The notes below the pieces were generated by a model that did no database searches, had not been told where the DNA came from, and worked only from the letters and a program-made list of their open reading frames with translations. A DNA stretch of 42,336 nucleotides from Candidatus Obscuribacterales bacterium (GTDB lineage: Bacteria > Cyanobacteriota > Vampirovibrionia > Obscuribacterales > Obscuribacteraceae), in assembly GCA_020050835.1 (NCBI GenBank), contig JAGVKB010000121.1:1-42336 (forward strand). Reading direction: 5' to 3'. Of this stretch, positions 33,301 to 41,959 are shown one piece after another. Position numbers and translations under genes: made by a program. The stretch's first letter is position 1. Every line of letters starts with the position of its first letter.

Positions 33301-36300
33301 GCATCTATAACTCTGTTAATTTCGCTAAGTACCACAGACCGGTGTAATGCCCATTTCTTTCCGGGGTTCTGTTTCTCCCATGCAATCGCTTCTGCTTGAT
33401 TCCTCGCGAGAGCGTCGGCCGTCACGAACAATTCAGCGTACGATAAGCTGTTGAAATACTCATCCACTAGTGAAGCACGATTTTTACCATATGCGTCACC
33501 TGACTGTTCGAGCCGCTTTACGACCCAATCTAACGCTTCTGGGGCACCCTCCGTTGCCAACGCTTTGAATTCTTCGGGAGTCATTTTAGATGTCCTTTCC
33601 CCAATCTCCTTTAGAACTCTCAACCGCAAGTCAGGATGCTCGACCAAAGAATCTCGAATGCTTTCGAGGAAGACCTTTCCTTCTGATTCCGGCAGAAAAC
33701 TAGCCAACTCTGGAATTCTCTCTTGTACTAAGAAGTCCAGTACGGACTTAACTTCAATATCTAGTGGCTCAAGCCCTTCCTTTTGGCGCTTCACATTTTC
33801 CAATTTGAGAGCCTCTTTAACCTCAGCCAATCTGGCATTCATTTCAGCAGCAGTCTCACCATTGACGATTACCTTCAAACGCTTGCCGCGTAAGTTAATT
33901 GGAGCCTCGGCTTCCCCTCCAGTCATGTACCAATTCGTCCGCTGCTGAAATACCAACCCACCGTGGACTCCTGGAAGCTTTTCTTGAAGGCCACTTTCTG
34001 TATCGAGAATGAGGCGAGAACCCTTTTGTCGAGCGAGCTCGCGAGGAGTTGCTTCAATTCGAATTGTGATAGCTGATTCTTGCCAGTTGGTTGGTCCAGC
34101 ATTTTGGCTTACTTGTGCTCCCTTGCGACTGGATCCAGTAAGTGTTCCAGAAGTAACAATGCCTATTAGATTTTGAATAACCTCGCCGAAGGGCTTGCCT
34201 CTGTACATTCCAATATCGTGATAGGTATCGCCACTCACCGTGCCGGAAGGAAAGCCCATCCTATTTAGCGACTCAATCTCTACTCTTGGCGACATCTTTG
34301 GTACTACGGTCTCAAGCGCTGCAGCAGGCCTTTCCGGAACAGCACTACTTGCAGGAGGAGTCGTTGGGGCCGAACTGGGCGCGCTCTCTTTTGCAACTGG
34401 CTCGACAGCCTCGCGTGTAAAGCTGAGACGCAAGCCCTCCTTGGTGATCTCCATGAAGCCGTTTTCAGTCTCCCTTATTCGCGAGCCCCTCAAAAGGGCG
34501 TCCCTGCGAAATGCACCCTCTTCAGCAGCGCTCTCGGCCTGGAATTTCAAGCGAAAATGTGCCTCATCCGGTCCGAGTGGCTTTCCTTGAAGGGAGCGCG
34601 CGCGCGGCATAGTTCTAAGTTGAAGTCCTCTTTTTCCAGCAGAAATGATAACGAACGTTATTTGTGAGAGCACGTGATTTGCCATGGCCATGTCAGCACC
34701 TGTGTCCTTTTGCAAGGACGCTAGTGCCTCTTGTTGCGCCGGCATGACTGCACCCATCAGAATTTCACCTTCTACTGCCTGAATTAGGAGATTCTTCGAG
34801 AGCTCATACACAGATTTTTGCCTGAGCGCGTTCATTACGAAGTCCTTGTTGGTAAGGTTTTTCACAAATTGCCCTGTTTTAGGCAACCAGGTTGCTTTCG
34901 GTACTGCTATTTCTACGGTGTTCCAGACTCTAGCGGCAAACGCATCAGCAAGCTTGCTTCCAAGCGCCCCAGCTGCCAAAGACAGGACTGTCATAACAAC
35001 AATATCTTGACCGGCTGGCAAAGCCACGTCTTCCCAGAATCCCATCGGACGTTTTGTTCCATCCGGACCCTCTTTCAGATCGCCATCCCACCAAGCACCA
35101 AGGTTGGAACGATCGCTCCGGATTCCGTGGCGGTACTGGACCTCTTTCATCGACTGTTCCGCAACATAAAAAGCCGTGCTCGATATAGCGGCTGCAGCAA
35201 GTCCTGCCCAGAACGGGGTGGCACCACCGAGGGTGGCTACTTCCGTAACAACAAAGGCCACCGCAACCATTACAGCTACAGCTACCGCAAGCACCGCACC
35301 ATCCCTTTTCATGTAGTTTTTGAATGTGTCTGCTTCGAATTCTGGTTTAGCTATTACCTCCTGCAACTCGTTCAATCGGTACCAGCCATTTGGTCCCTTC
35401 ATAAGCTTTAGCTGGCCCTGTAACGCTTGAAGTTCTTTGGCTCTATCCGGAGCCAGTCCAAAGATCACGGTGCCATTAGGCATATCGCCAAATGCAACCA
35501 GCTTTAAGTTAAGATCCGCCAACTCAATTCTTGCCCGGCCACGACGCGAGCGCTCTGCATTCAATTCCTCCAACTTCTTCTTCACATAGTCATATTCTGC
35601 ATGACTATTAGCGAACCGATTGGCAAACTCCAGAGCTGCTGTCAGTACTTCAACTCTTTCTTCAATCTCCCGCCTCGTTTGAGGATTGAAGTAATTTGGT
35701 GCAGACTTATCCAGATAATTGAGCAAGTATTTTATGGCGTCAAGCCTGTTCTGCAGTTCCTGGCGAGAAGCTTCATCTTTAACGGTCTGAATCGACTGTT
35801 CAAGAAGATCGCGATACTCCCGAGCTTTCTTGAGAGTAGGTTCGTCCACGGAGTCGAGCACTTTCTTAATCAACTTTCCGCGGGCTTTTGCCTCTTTAAT
35901 TAGTACATCCGTCCTTGTGCCCTGTGCATTGGCCAAAATATTGAGCATATTCAGGTTGTCGCTTATGACGCTAAGCTTTTCGCGCAGCACTTTTATTGAA
36001 GGGTCTTCATCAATAATCGAAAGAGCATACTGGCGCACAATAACTGAATCAGCCAAAGCAGGCTTTTTCTTCAGCTCATTCCAGGCGTCCGAGCGGGCTT
36101 TGCCCTCAAGGAATTCCCTGCTAAAGCGAGGATACTGATCCAGGTACAGCTTTAAGAGTTCTTTGGAGCGAAGCTCGAGGAAACTTTCTGCTGGTAGATG
36201 CAGTTGCTTAAGTAAATCGAGCGCTTTAATCCTCCGCTCTGAAAGTTCTCTAGATCCTATGTAGGGCATTTCCTTAAACTGAGCCTTTCCTGCAGCATGC

Positions 36301-39300
36301 ATGCGAGCCCATACGCTGTCAGGGCCAACATTAAAAAGCGCTCTCCAGGTCTCCGGTGAAACCTCCCGAACCGTCGGTCCAAATTTCGTTAGAATCTGCA
36401 TAGCAAGCGTGTCTGCTTCCTCGGTCCTACCTAGCTGCATAAGATCCCAGTAACGACTGACCTCTTGGGCAAGGTAGATTGGTTGCAACCGAAGAATTTT
36501 TTGGTGGACCTCAACAGACTTTTCTCGAACCTGCTGTTTCATTTGTTCGACCATCGCCAAATTTTTCACTTGATTCTCGTCGTACTTTTCACCAGTCAGT
36601 TGTCCGGAATGAGTCGCGCGGTAGAACTTGCCATGCTCTAGCTCTTTGGTCAGCTTGTCCAAGTGGTCAACTTCAGCCTTTTCGAGATCTTTTAGTTCCT
36701 TTCGAGCCAAGGCCAATTCGGATTCCAGCTTGACTTGGAGATCTAGTATCTGTTGATTAAATCGCGAGTTGCCTGCAACGGTGGTCGATTGGTCTATCAA
36801 GAAGTGGTAAGCAGAATCCTTTGCTTCGATACCCTTGTTAGCCATCAGAGCAAGAGCTAGACCAGGATCCACATTAACGATGAGGCCGCTCAATGAGGTT
36901 CGGTTTTGCTTGTTTAAGTCGTTGAAAACCTTTGCATCAATCGATAAGCCCGAAAGGTCCTTCAACACCCAGCCTTCGGGAAGGTTGCGAGAAGATCCTG
37001 TGAGTGCAATTTTGACCTTTTCCGGTAGCTTATTGAAAGTAGCTGCATCAATGCTGCGTCCCTTCAAGTCAATATAGGTGCCTGGCTTCATATCGGCAAC
37101 AGAGTCAGAAAGCACCTTACGAAGGTTGCTCTCGCTGATGGAGTTAAACAGCTTTGCAGTCAGCCTTGCGTACTGAAGATCTGGAACAAACTGCATCCCG
37201 TTACTGAGGTAGTATTCACGGATGAGACGATAGCGTGTTTCCTCTGGCAGGCTGTTGAAGGTGTCAGCGTCAATCGTCACACCTTTCAGGAGATGAGACG
37301 GAAACTGCGTAGACTTTCCTTCTGCTCCTTCTCTGAGTAACATGGGCTCTTCCGTTCCTCTGATCCTTTTACGCAATTCTGGTGGGAAGGTGTTGAAAGT
37401 CGCCACAGTAATGCTCATGCCGGTCAGATCAATCGATTGTCCGTCGGGAATCTTGCCGGCGCGGCCGCTTATCGCCTCTTGCCATTCAGCTGGAAGCGCA
37501 TTGAAGACTTCTTTAGTGATGACACGCCCGGCAAGACTCAATGATTGGCCCTCTTCAAGCTGTGCATCCGAGCCGCTAAATTGGCTGCGCAAGTCTTGCC
37601 TTAATGCGTTAAACAACGCTATCCGACGAACCACCAACTGCACCTCGTTTGCGCCGTAGTTTTGCACCGCATCATTCACAAGTCGCGCGAGATTGGTGTC
37701 ATTAATAGTAGCGCCCATATATCGAAAAGTCGCGGCTATGGAAGGCTTACCCATACCGTAAGCCAGCCTGGCCACACCGCCACTAATGATAGTATTGTTG
37801 GGATTGTTCTTCTGCAAATCTAACAAACGCTGCCGAATACCTACGTACACTACGCGGTAAGTCTGTCCACTAACTCGTTCTACGATACGATCATCCTTCG
37901 CGAAATCAAGTCCGAAATCTCTGCTCATGAAAGCTAGAAATGCAACACTCTGCACGTCAGGATTCTTGGAGCCTTCGGCAATTGCCAGGAGAGCTTCGCC
38001 AGCTGCTTTTTGAAAGGCGCGCTCATTTTCTTTCCCAATTTGAAAGTCCTTGTTCATATCACCGGTGTTAGGCGTAAAGTTCAGCTGGCTAAGGCCCTTT
38101 GGACCACCAAAGTTCAGTAGTGCTGCAATGTCATCAGTGTCATCAGCTGTGGCGAAGCGCGCTCCGAGCACGCCCATTGCCCTTACGGCATTGATTCGAT
38201 GTTCAAAGGTCCCTATCCCTATTTCTGCTCTCATAGACGCCATGAGCTTAAAACCCGTCTCAGGCTTGATTCTACTGAGATTGGCCGCAAGGGCCGCCAC
38301 TAATGCCGGGGAGACTTTCTGTCGAATGGCCCAGATGTCGCCATCGTTCCAATACTCCACTATCGCCAACATGCCCACAACCGCCCTCTCGTGGGCAGTA
38401 GTATTCAGTCCATCGCGAAGCACGTCACGTACATCTTGCGGAATGTTATCTGCATCCAGCGCAGCAACTTTTCCCAATGTCTCTAGCCCGTACTTGCGAT
38501 CCCCAATCCGGACTAGTATCTCCGCCGTGAGAGCTTTCATCACATCCACTCTCTCTTTAGGACTCGCCTTAGCTATCTCCAACAAAACTGCTTGCGCGCT
38601 TCTAGCATCCACACGGGTATTCCCGTCGCCAACTCCACTGGCGACAGCAGCAACAATCAACAACGCATCTTTATTGCCTTGCTTGGCCAACTCCGCGAAC
38701 TCCGTGATATGTTGCTTAAAATAGCCACCGATGCCGGGCATGCCGGCATCCGCTGTACTGGCGAGATATCGATTAGTTTTACTCCTGGCTCCAAATATGT
38801 ATAAAACGACTAGTTCTGCGGACCCCGGAGTTCCTGATTTGATCGCTTCAAATAGTCCCTGCATAACTATTTGGGTTCGCTCAACTAAATTGCTCTGTTC
38901 CTTTATGGTTAGTTTGTCGAATTCCACCTCTTCGGGATCAAAGACCCCGCGAAAATAGGTAGTTATCTGCGCGGCGAGTTCTTTGTCTTTCTTTGATATC
39001 GCATCAGCTAGAACTAGGGAAAGGGCAAAGCTATCGACCGAGCCGGTTTCTTTCCCTATATCTATAAGCGCTTTGATTGCCTGAAGTTTGAGTGCCCTTT
39101 GCTGTTCCTTCGGCAGCCGTGAAATGTCCGTAATCAGGCTACGCAAATCGTTGGTCTGCGCCTTCTCCCAGACCGCCATACCTTGTTCGTTGCCCGCAAG
39201 GATAAAAATGCTCAACAACTGCCTGGCATAAGGATTTCCTGACTTGGTTTCTTTGACCAGCTCTGCAATCACCTTTACTGTTTTTGCTGGATCAGCCAAG

Positions 39301-40376
39301 TCAGCAGCCAGCTCCTGTACAACTTTCCACTGAACCTCCTGAGCGGGAGTAAGAACTTGCTGAGCACCAGGCTGAATAGGAAGAATGCCACCGCCTGGCA
39401 TAACTGGCCCCGGAGGAAGTCCTTGTTGCCCTGGGACAGGAATGATTTCTCCATTGGCACCAACGGTTCCCTGTACGACCTGTCCGCCGATCTGCACTTG
39501 TACTACCTGCCCCTGCTGGAGATTGGGTTGCCCAGGTACGAGCTGTCCCTGTACAAAAGTTCCCGGCGCGATCAGTACCCATACTAGTTGGCCCCCTAGC
39601 GGCCCAGGCTGGCCGACTTGCTGACCCGGAACTGGAGTGATATCACCGTTAGGCCCAACAAGGCCCTGTACTATTTGCCCTCCGATCTGTACCAGGACAA
39701 CCTTTCCCACCTCGAGCGGTTTTCCGGGTATGAAGTTGGGCTGCGCCGGTAGCAGCTGTCCTTGCACAAAGGTGCCTTGAGCAATCTCGACTTCTACTTG
39801 CCCTACTTGCTGCCCTGGAGGCTGACCCTGCTGGCCTGGCAGTCCGCCTTGCTGCCCAGGCGCTCCCCCCTGTAGTCCCGGCTGCATTTGCTGTCCACCT
39901 TGATTATTGATGAGCTGTTGTACCCACTGCGCTGCAGCAACTGCGCTCTGATTACCGCGTGCAATCTGCTCATTGAGCTGATTCAACGCGCTTGTCAAAG
40001 CGGGCAAAGATCGATCATTACCTAGCACCTGCAAGATCGCTTGAGTAGCCTGCTCGTCTGGGGTAGGAGGAACTCCTGGCGCCCCAGGCTTGCCTTGTTC
40101 TGCCGAGGCTGGTTTCTCATTATTCCCTGGCTGAATGCCTACTGCCACCAGCTCAACTGACCCGTGCTGGAGCTCTTTACCTGCCGTGGGACCTATCCAT
40201 CTGGTTCCATTGTGTCCCAAGTAATCGGGTGTAGACAGCTCAATTGATCCGTAAGCATTGGACGTATAGGGACCAGCTAGAGCTACCGAGGGAAAAAATA
40301 TCGTCAATGATAGGACAAGAGCGATAAATCGCCGTGTCCAGTCCGCTTCCAGCAGATGCCTACGCGAATGGGTCAT
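30384..40376 (-). CDS. Giant exported multidomain protein with HEVGH metallopeptidase and nucleotidyltransferase-like motifs
   Basis: About 3330 residues; numbering here is from the TTG at 40388, while ATG 40376 is the likelier start. Signal peptide to about 38 (FIALVLSLTIFFPSVALA). Residues 100-350 are Gln/Gly/Pro-rich with a duplicated unit of about 71 residues (GTFVQGQLLPAQPN at 205, GTFVQGQLVPGQPN at 276). Residues 350-900 look like HEAT/ARM helical repeats. Six units of about 37 residues start at 961-1154. Coiled coil follows at about 1215-1310. Hydrophobic segments lie near 1690-1745 and 1785-1815. GSYARGDARAGS (about 2410) and SDLDIIVSD (about 2484) resemble a pol-beta nucleotidyltransferase split by some 60 residues. 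HEVGH is at 2857-2861, with NELAAEFFKFW downstream as possible third-ligand region. A Thr/Ser/Pro linker and a final KIC...C domain end it. No single known family covers it; a surface or secreted effector is inferred. Confidence 0.85.
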   Translation of the reverse strand: MTHSRRHLLEADWTRRFIALVLSLTIFFPSVALAGPYTSNAYGSIELSTPDYLGHNGTRWIGPTAGKELQHGSVELVAVGIQPGNNEKPASAEQGKPGAPGVPPTPDEQATQAILQVLGNDRSLPALTSALNQLNEQIARGNQSAVAAAQWVQQLINNQGGQQMQPGLQGGAPGQQGGLPGQQGQPPGQQVGQVEVEIAQGTFVQGQLLPAQPNFIPGKPLEVGKVVLVQIGGQIVQGLVGPNGDITPVPGQQVGQPGPLGGQLVWVLIAPGTFVQGQLVPGQPNLQQGQVVQVQIGGQVVQGTVGANGEIIPVPGQQGLPPGPVMPGGGILPIQPGAQQVLTPAQEVQWKVVQELAADLADPAKTVKVIAELVKETKSGNPYARQLLSIFILAGNEQGMAVWEKAQTNDLRSLITDISRLPKEQQRALKLQAIKALIDIGKETGSVDSFALSLVLADAISKKDKELAAQITTYFRGVFDPEEVEFDKLTIKEQSNLVERTQIVMQGLFEAIKSGTPGSAELVVLYIFGARSKTNRYLASTADAGMPGIGGYFKQHITEFAELAKQGNKDALLIVAAVASGVGDGNTRVDARSAQAVLLEIAKASPKERVDVMKALTAEILVRIGDRKYGLETLGKVAALDADNIPQDVRDVLRDGLNTTAHERAVVGMLAIVEYWNDGDIWAIRQKVSPALVAALAANLSRIKPETGFKLMASMRAEIGIGTFEHRINAVRAMGVLGARFATADDTDDIAALLNFGGPKGLSQLNFTPNTGDMNKDFQIGKENERAFQKAAGEALLAIAEGSKNPDVQSVAFLAFMSRDFGLDFAKDDRIVERVSGQTYRVVYVGIRQRLLDLQKNNPNNTIISGGVARLAYGMGKPSIAATFRYMGATINDTNLARLVNDAVQNYGANEVQLVVRRIALFNALRQDLRSQFSGSDAQLEEGQSLSLAGRVITKEVFNALPAEWQEAISGRAGKIPDGQSIDLTGMSITVATFNTFPPELRKRIRGTEEPMLLREGAEGKSTQFPSHLLKGVTIDADTFNSLPEETRYRLIREYYLSNGMQFVPDLQYARLTAKLFNSISESNLRKVLSDSVADMKPGTYIDLKGRSIDAATFNKLPEKVKIALTGSSRNLPEGWVLKDLSGLSIDAKVFNDLNKQNRTSLSGLIVNVDPGLALALMANKGIEAKDSAYHFLIDQSTTVAGNSRFNQQILDLQVKLESELALARKELKDLEKAEVDHLDKLTKELEHGKFYRATHSGQLTGEKYDENQVKNLAMVEQMKQQVREKSVEVHQKILRLQPIYLAQEVSRYWDLMQLGRTEEADTLAMQILTKFGPTVREVSPETWRALFNVGPDSVWARMHAAGKAQFKEMPYIGSRELSERRIKALDLLKQLHLPAESFLELRSKELLKLYLDQYPRFSREFLEGKARSDAWNELKKKPALADSVIVRQYALSIIDEDPSIKVLREKLSVISDNLNMLNILANAQGTRTDVLIKEAKARGKLIKKVLDSVDEPTLKKAREYRDLLEQSIQTVKDEASRQELQNRLDAIKYLLNYLDKSAPNYFNPQTRREIEERVEVLTAALEFANRFANSHAEYDYVKKKLEELNAERSRRGRARIELADLNLKLVAFGDMPNGTVIFGLAPDRAKELQALQGQLKLMKGPNGWYRLNELQEVIAKPEFEADTFKNYMKRDGAVLAVAVAVMVAVAFVVTEVATLGGATPFWAGLAAAAISSTAFYVAEQSMKEVQYRHGIRSDRSNLGAWWDGDLKEGPDGTKRPMGFWEDVALPAGQDIVVMTVLSLAAGALGSKLADAFAARVWNTVEIAVPKATWLPKTGQFVKNLTNKDFVMNALRQKSVYELSKNLLIQAVEGEILMGAVMPAQQEALASLQKDTGADMAMANHVLSQITFVIISAGKRGLQLRTMPRARSLQGKPLGPDEAHFRLKFQAESAAEEGAFRRDALLRGSRIRETENGFMEITKEGLRLSFTREAVEPVAKESAPSSAPTTPPASSAVPERPAAALETVVPKMSPRVEIESLNRMGFPSGTVSGDTYHDIGMYRGKPFGEVIQNLIGIVTSGTLTGSSRKGAQVSQNAGPTNWQESAITIRIEATPRELARQKGSRLILDTESGLQEKLPGVHGGLVFQQRTNWYMTGGEAEAPINLRGKRLKVIVNGETAAEMNARLAEVKEALKLENVKRQKEGLEPLDIEVKSVLDFLVQERIPELASFLPESEGKVFLESIRDSLVEHPDLRLRVLKEIGERTSKMTPEEFKALATEGAPEALDWVVKRLEQSGDAYGKNRASLVDEYFNSLSYAELFVTADALARNQAEAIAWEKQNPGKKWALHRSVVLSEINRVIDAALDAPPVLRSEQRPAELLRARYGQDSPAAAAVDMAIKALGAQVEGVAGSYARGDARAGSWEVEVDGKVRKLTLSEAQALDKVPSLPPEILQELPLETQALHALKQQVEQQRQTKKLDGLPSDLDIIVSDKVSSVELHKLKQAVYDETGILIEWVKPRNEAHAAASKVDAPSNLAQTPAGAAPEITAGAIVDKAAAAGNAHPETVVSKQVESSLLAGMLRLSPLELNRFIAEQKARLDQLTKEESQAGVYARLQRLVSGQAAQSYAERHLLMRELTQAIGILNVAKEILANPEIQRLMAARVPLEASHKTLEVLKDKLGPKDTLLRDAIQKNPKDKSLRAQLDVNFQRFMRAITQQNKLAEQLEANTAALKQTLRVYEIAFSAESGMLPPTLEGAPIRIEGYRDVPIHIKGTNIAEYKVREVLETLKKIEELTGFKPRELVFYANDLLDPSQGRASFERGWINDPVMPDTTGYRVRVNFGQEWNKGQIAMDVGTHEVGHVIRFMVDPLLSQAVKAQIANQYRLDTEAHRGRLEKIAIDIGTPIDQAMLNALYSGREFSPGRNAAVGEVQAAYYMNPNELAAEFFKFWIHSKLARGKLSYAELVERASLGDPARAKVMMAYEGSYKLYAKEIFNKLAEFRGRHVAATEQRIFDLLQRVDPTRTGLLQANYNQLAFRVMAARQGIDVGAPPGMLRRLLSSLGLWIAPNAKVRAEIAMASAAASTASRGRTGTTPSASPSATPGKQHPAAPGETSVVGTKGPLITDSQIRVAREVVAKSGLPLVIVMGRILPFKKETDSEKAARTLGYLIIRPTVTAAPLGTAGNGATTPPTQTQKQSSSNGTLSPPSTVAVLPAPSTTAGAVQSGAAISSGAIGYLKICFRRTAKGIEIDRKSHVHYTDSQGKPQDEYLKSRSPIAKSNPPVRITDPSSGVEVATITMTPKGGGNQQIEVTVKVPNEGTFTRLCTVCPAAVSGN
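36900..37540 (-). repeat. Six protein repeats of about 37 residues inside the giant gene
   Basis: Units start at residues 961, 997, 1043, 1080, 1117 and 1154 (VFNALP, TFNTFP, TFNSLP, LFNSIS, TFNKLP, VFNDLN). The pattern is (T/V)FNxLPxxxRxxLxG, then PxGxxIDLxGxSIDAx. Spacing is 36-37 except for one unit of 46. I do not recognise this as a named repeat. Confidence 0.8.
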
Positions 40377-40463
40377 TGGAGCGTGCAAGCCCTAATTCAA
40401 TTACGACATCTATATATACCCAACCAGTAGATACCCCCTTCGGTTCACGATATCTGTCACTAG

Positions 40464-40473
40464 AACAATTGTT
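40464..40473. promoter_or_regulatory. Perfect 10-bp palindrome between divergent giant and exported genes
   Basis: AACAATTGTT is fully self-complementary and lies in the 148-base gap between the giant gene (minus) and the gene at 40525 (plus). It could be a shared operator; no supporting second site was seen. Confidence 0.3.
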
Positions 40474-40524
40474 AGATACGTGCGAAACCAGGGAAGATTA
40501 GTGACACGTGTTAGAGGAGTCAAC

Positions 40525-41112
40525 ATGATGCGAGTTTACTTGATTGCTGCAGTGGCACTTGCCATGGTGCCTTTTCTTTCAAGCACGCCGATCTCAGCCC
40601 AGGAGCAGGCAGTAAAGATCACACCGAATAACGAAGTTAGTCCTAATAGCGATCATCTATTCGTCTTTGCAATTCCATCCAAGGACGGGAAAGGATTTGC
40701 ATTTCCAGCAGACAAGCCATCTTTTGTCGAGATCACTGATTCAGATGGTAATAGAAAGAAGGAGAAACTGTCAGTTAGCTTTCTAAGAATTGGAGAAGAA
40801 TACACGCAAGAAGTTAAAGGCGTTAAGATCCGTTTAGTTCCAGAGGAAACAAAACTGTCTTCTGCAGAAAAACTCATTCGCGTGACTCTCCAACGAGCCG
40901 GCAGCCGCGAAGTAGTCTATCTTCTAACAACTGCAAGCGTCTCCCCCGGACCTTTATCACCGGCTGCTCCTTCTGCCATAGTGTCGCGGACTACGGACAG
41001 GCAGCCATCGTTAGACACGCCAACTTTGGTCAACACAGAGACTTCGTCCGAACAATCAACATCACCGCTGCGCAGGCTGACCGTACCTGAGTTGCAGATA
41101 AAAGCTCAATAA
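40525..41112 (+). CDS. Exported protein of unknown function
   Basis: ATG 40525 has GAGGAG five bases upstream, so it is preferred to the earlier in-frame GTG at 40480. The 195-residue product starts with a signal peptide (MMRVYLIAAVALAMVPFLSS, then TPISAQ). The mature part to about 135 looks beta-rich (HLFVFAIPSKDGKGFAFPAD, FVEITDSDGNRKKEKLSVSF). A Ser/Thr/Pro-rich tail follows. No cysteine-pair domain and no known motif were found. Its divergence from the giant gene suggests shared control. Confidence 0.72.
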   Translation: MMRVYLIAAVALAMVPFLSSTPISAQEQAVKITPNNEVSPNSDHLFVFAIPSKDGKGFAFPADKPSFVEITDSDGNRKKEKLSVSFLRIGEEYTQEVKGVKIRLVPEETKLSSAEKLIRVTLQRAGSREVVYLLTTASVSPGPLSPAAPSAIVSRTTDRQPSLDTPTLVNTETSSEQSTSPLRRLTVPELQIKAQ

Positions 41113-41250
41113 CTGTTTACATGAGGTCAAGGTTTTGAAACCATTCGGCCGGGTATAGAGGTGGTGGCCTAGGACCAATTACTAAAGTTGTCCAACATTC
41201 ATCGAATCAAATCAAGATCCGGCTGCAGTTTTATGGGAGGAACAGTCAAT

Positions 41251-41721
41251 ATGAAAGTTCGAGAGATAGTGTCATTCACTTTGGCCGTCGGATCAGTTGC
41301 ATTTATGGGAATCCTTCCGTCCAAGGCAGAGGATGCAAAACCTAAGAAGCCTGCAGACATAGTGGTGAAAGCCGAGGCTTGCAGGAAACCTGACGGCACG
41401 TGGGAAGCCAAACCAATTACAGGCCTACCCGCAGGGGCTGACGTTACTGTCGTCGCCCACAAAGGAGAGACTGCTGACGATCCTCCCGTACTCTGCATTG
41501 AAGTAAAAAGTCTTCCTAAGGAGTGGGATGGTTATAAGACAGATAAAGGTTACAACCTAAATCTCAAAGACCACGACCCCAAAGGACCGAACTGCCTAAA
41601 ATGCAAGAAAGCCGCGGCTCCCTCTGCAGATGGCGGTGCTGGAACTGGTGGTACTGGTACTGGTACTGGTACTGGTACTGGTACTGGTACTGGCAGTATG
41701 GGCGACCCACCTCCTCAATGA
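41251..41721 (+). CDS. Small exported protein with Gly-Thr repeat tail
   Basis: ATG 41251 follows GGGAGG at ten bases, so it is preferred to the start at 41188. The 156-residue product has a signal peptide (IVSFTLAVGSVAFMGILPSK, cleaved near KAED). The mature domain reads IVVKAEACRKPDGTWEAKPI, with further cysteines in VLCIEV and a closing CLKCKK, four in all. KAEACRKPDGTWE recalls the KxC openings at 29095, 29871 and the giant's C-terminus. The C-terminus is a Gly-Thr repeat coded by a six-base microsatellite. No function recognised. Confidence 0.72.
   Translation: MKVREIVSFTLAVGSVAFMGILPSKAEDAKPKKPADIVVKAEACRKPDGTWEAKPITGLPAGADVTVVAHKGETADDPPVLCIEVKSLPKEWDGYKTDKGYNLNLKDHDPKGPNCLKCKKAAAPSADGGAGTGGTGTGTGTGTGTGTGSMGDPPPQ
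41650..41691 (+). repeat. GGTACT hexanucleotide microsatellite
   Basis: Seven exact tandem copies of GGTACT lie in frame in the exported-protein gene, coding (Gly-Thr)7. Unit gain or loss would change tail length by two residues without shifting the frame. Confidence 0.95.
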
Positions 41722-41833
41722 CCGCAGGAATACTTGCTTGGCACTAACGACTTCACACAATTTGGATAGCTCAGCCAGACTAATGACGTAAAATTGCTAT
41801 AGAACTCGTAGTCCCCTCTTGATCCGCGTTGGC

Positions 41834-41959
41834 ATGACTAATGTTGACCATATGGATAAGCGCATTACCGAGAGTAATTTTTTCGCCTTACTTGTTCCAT
41901 TCGAATCAGAATTCGCAGTCAAAATTCAGCGGGAACTTACGGTCGTAAAAGCGAAATGA
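41834..41959 (+). CDS. Possible 41-codon small ORF overlapping the next start
   Basis: ATG 41834 (or 41852) runs to TGA 41957-41959, overlapping the ATG at 41956 by ATGA. The text is MTNVDHMDKRITESNFFALL, then VPFESEFAV. No binding site or family support; the coupling-like overlap is the only reason to list it. Confidence 0.25.
   Translation: MTNVDHMDKRITESNFFALLVPFESEFAVKIQRELTVVKAK

Noticed and set aside
38050-38724. A 224-codon plus-strand frame opposite the giant gene
   Set aside because: It lies wholly inside the helical-repeat region of a well-supported gene, is Ser/Ala-rich as antisense frames are here, and has no start signal.
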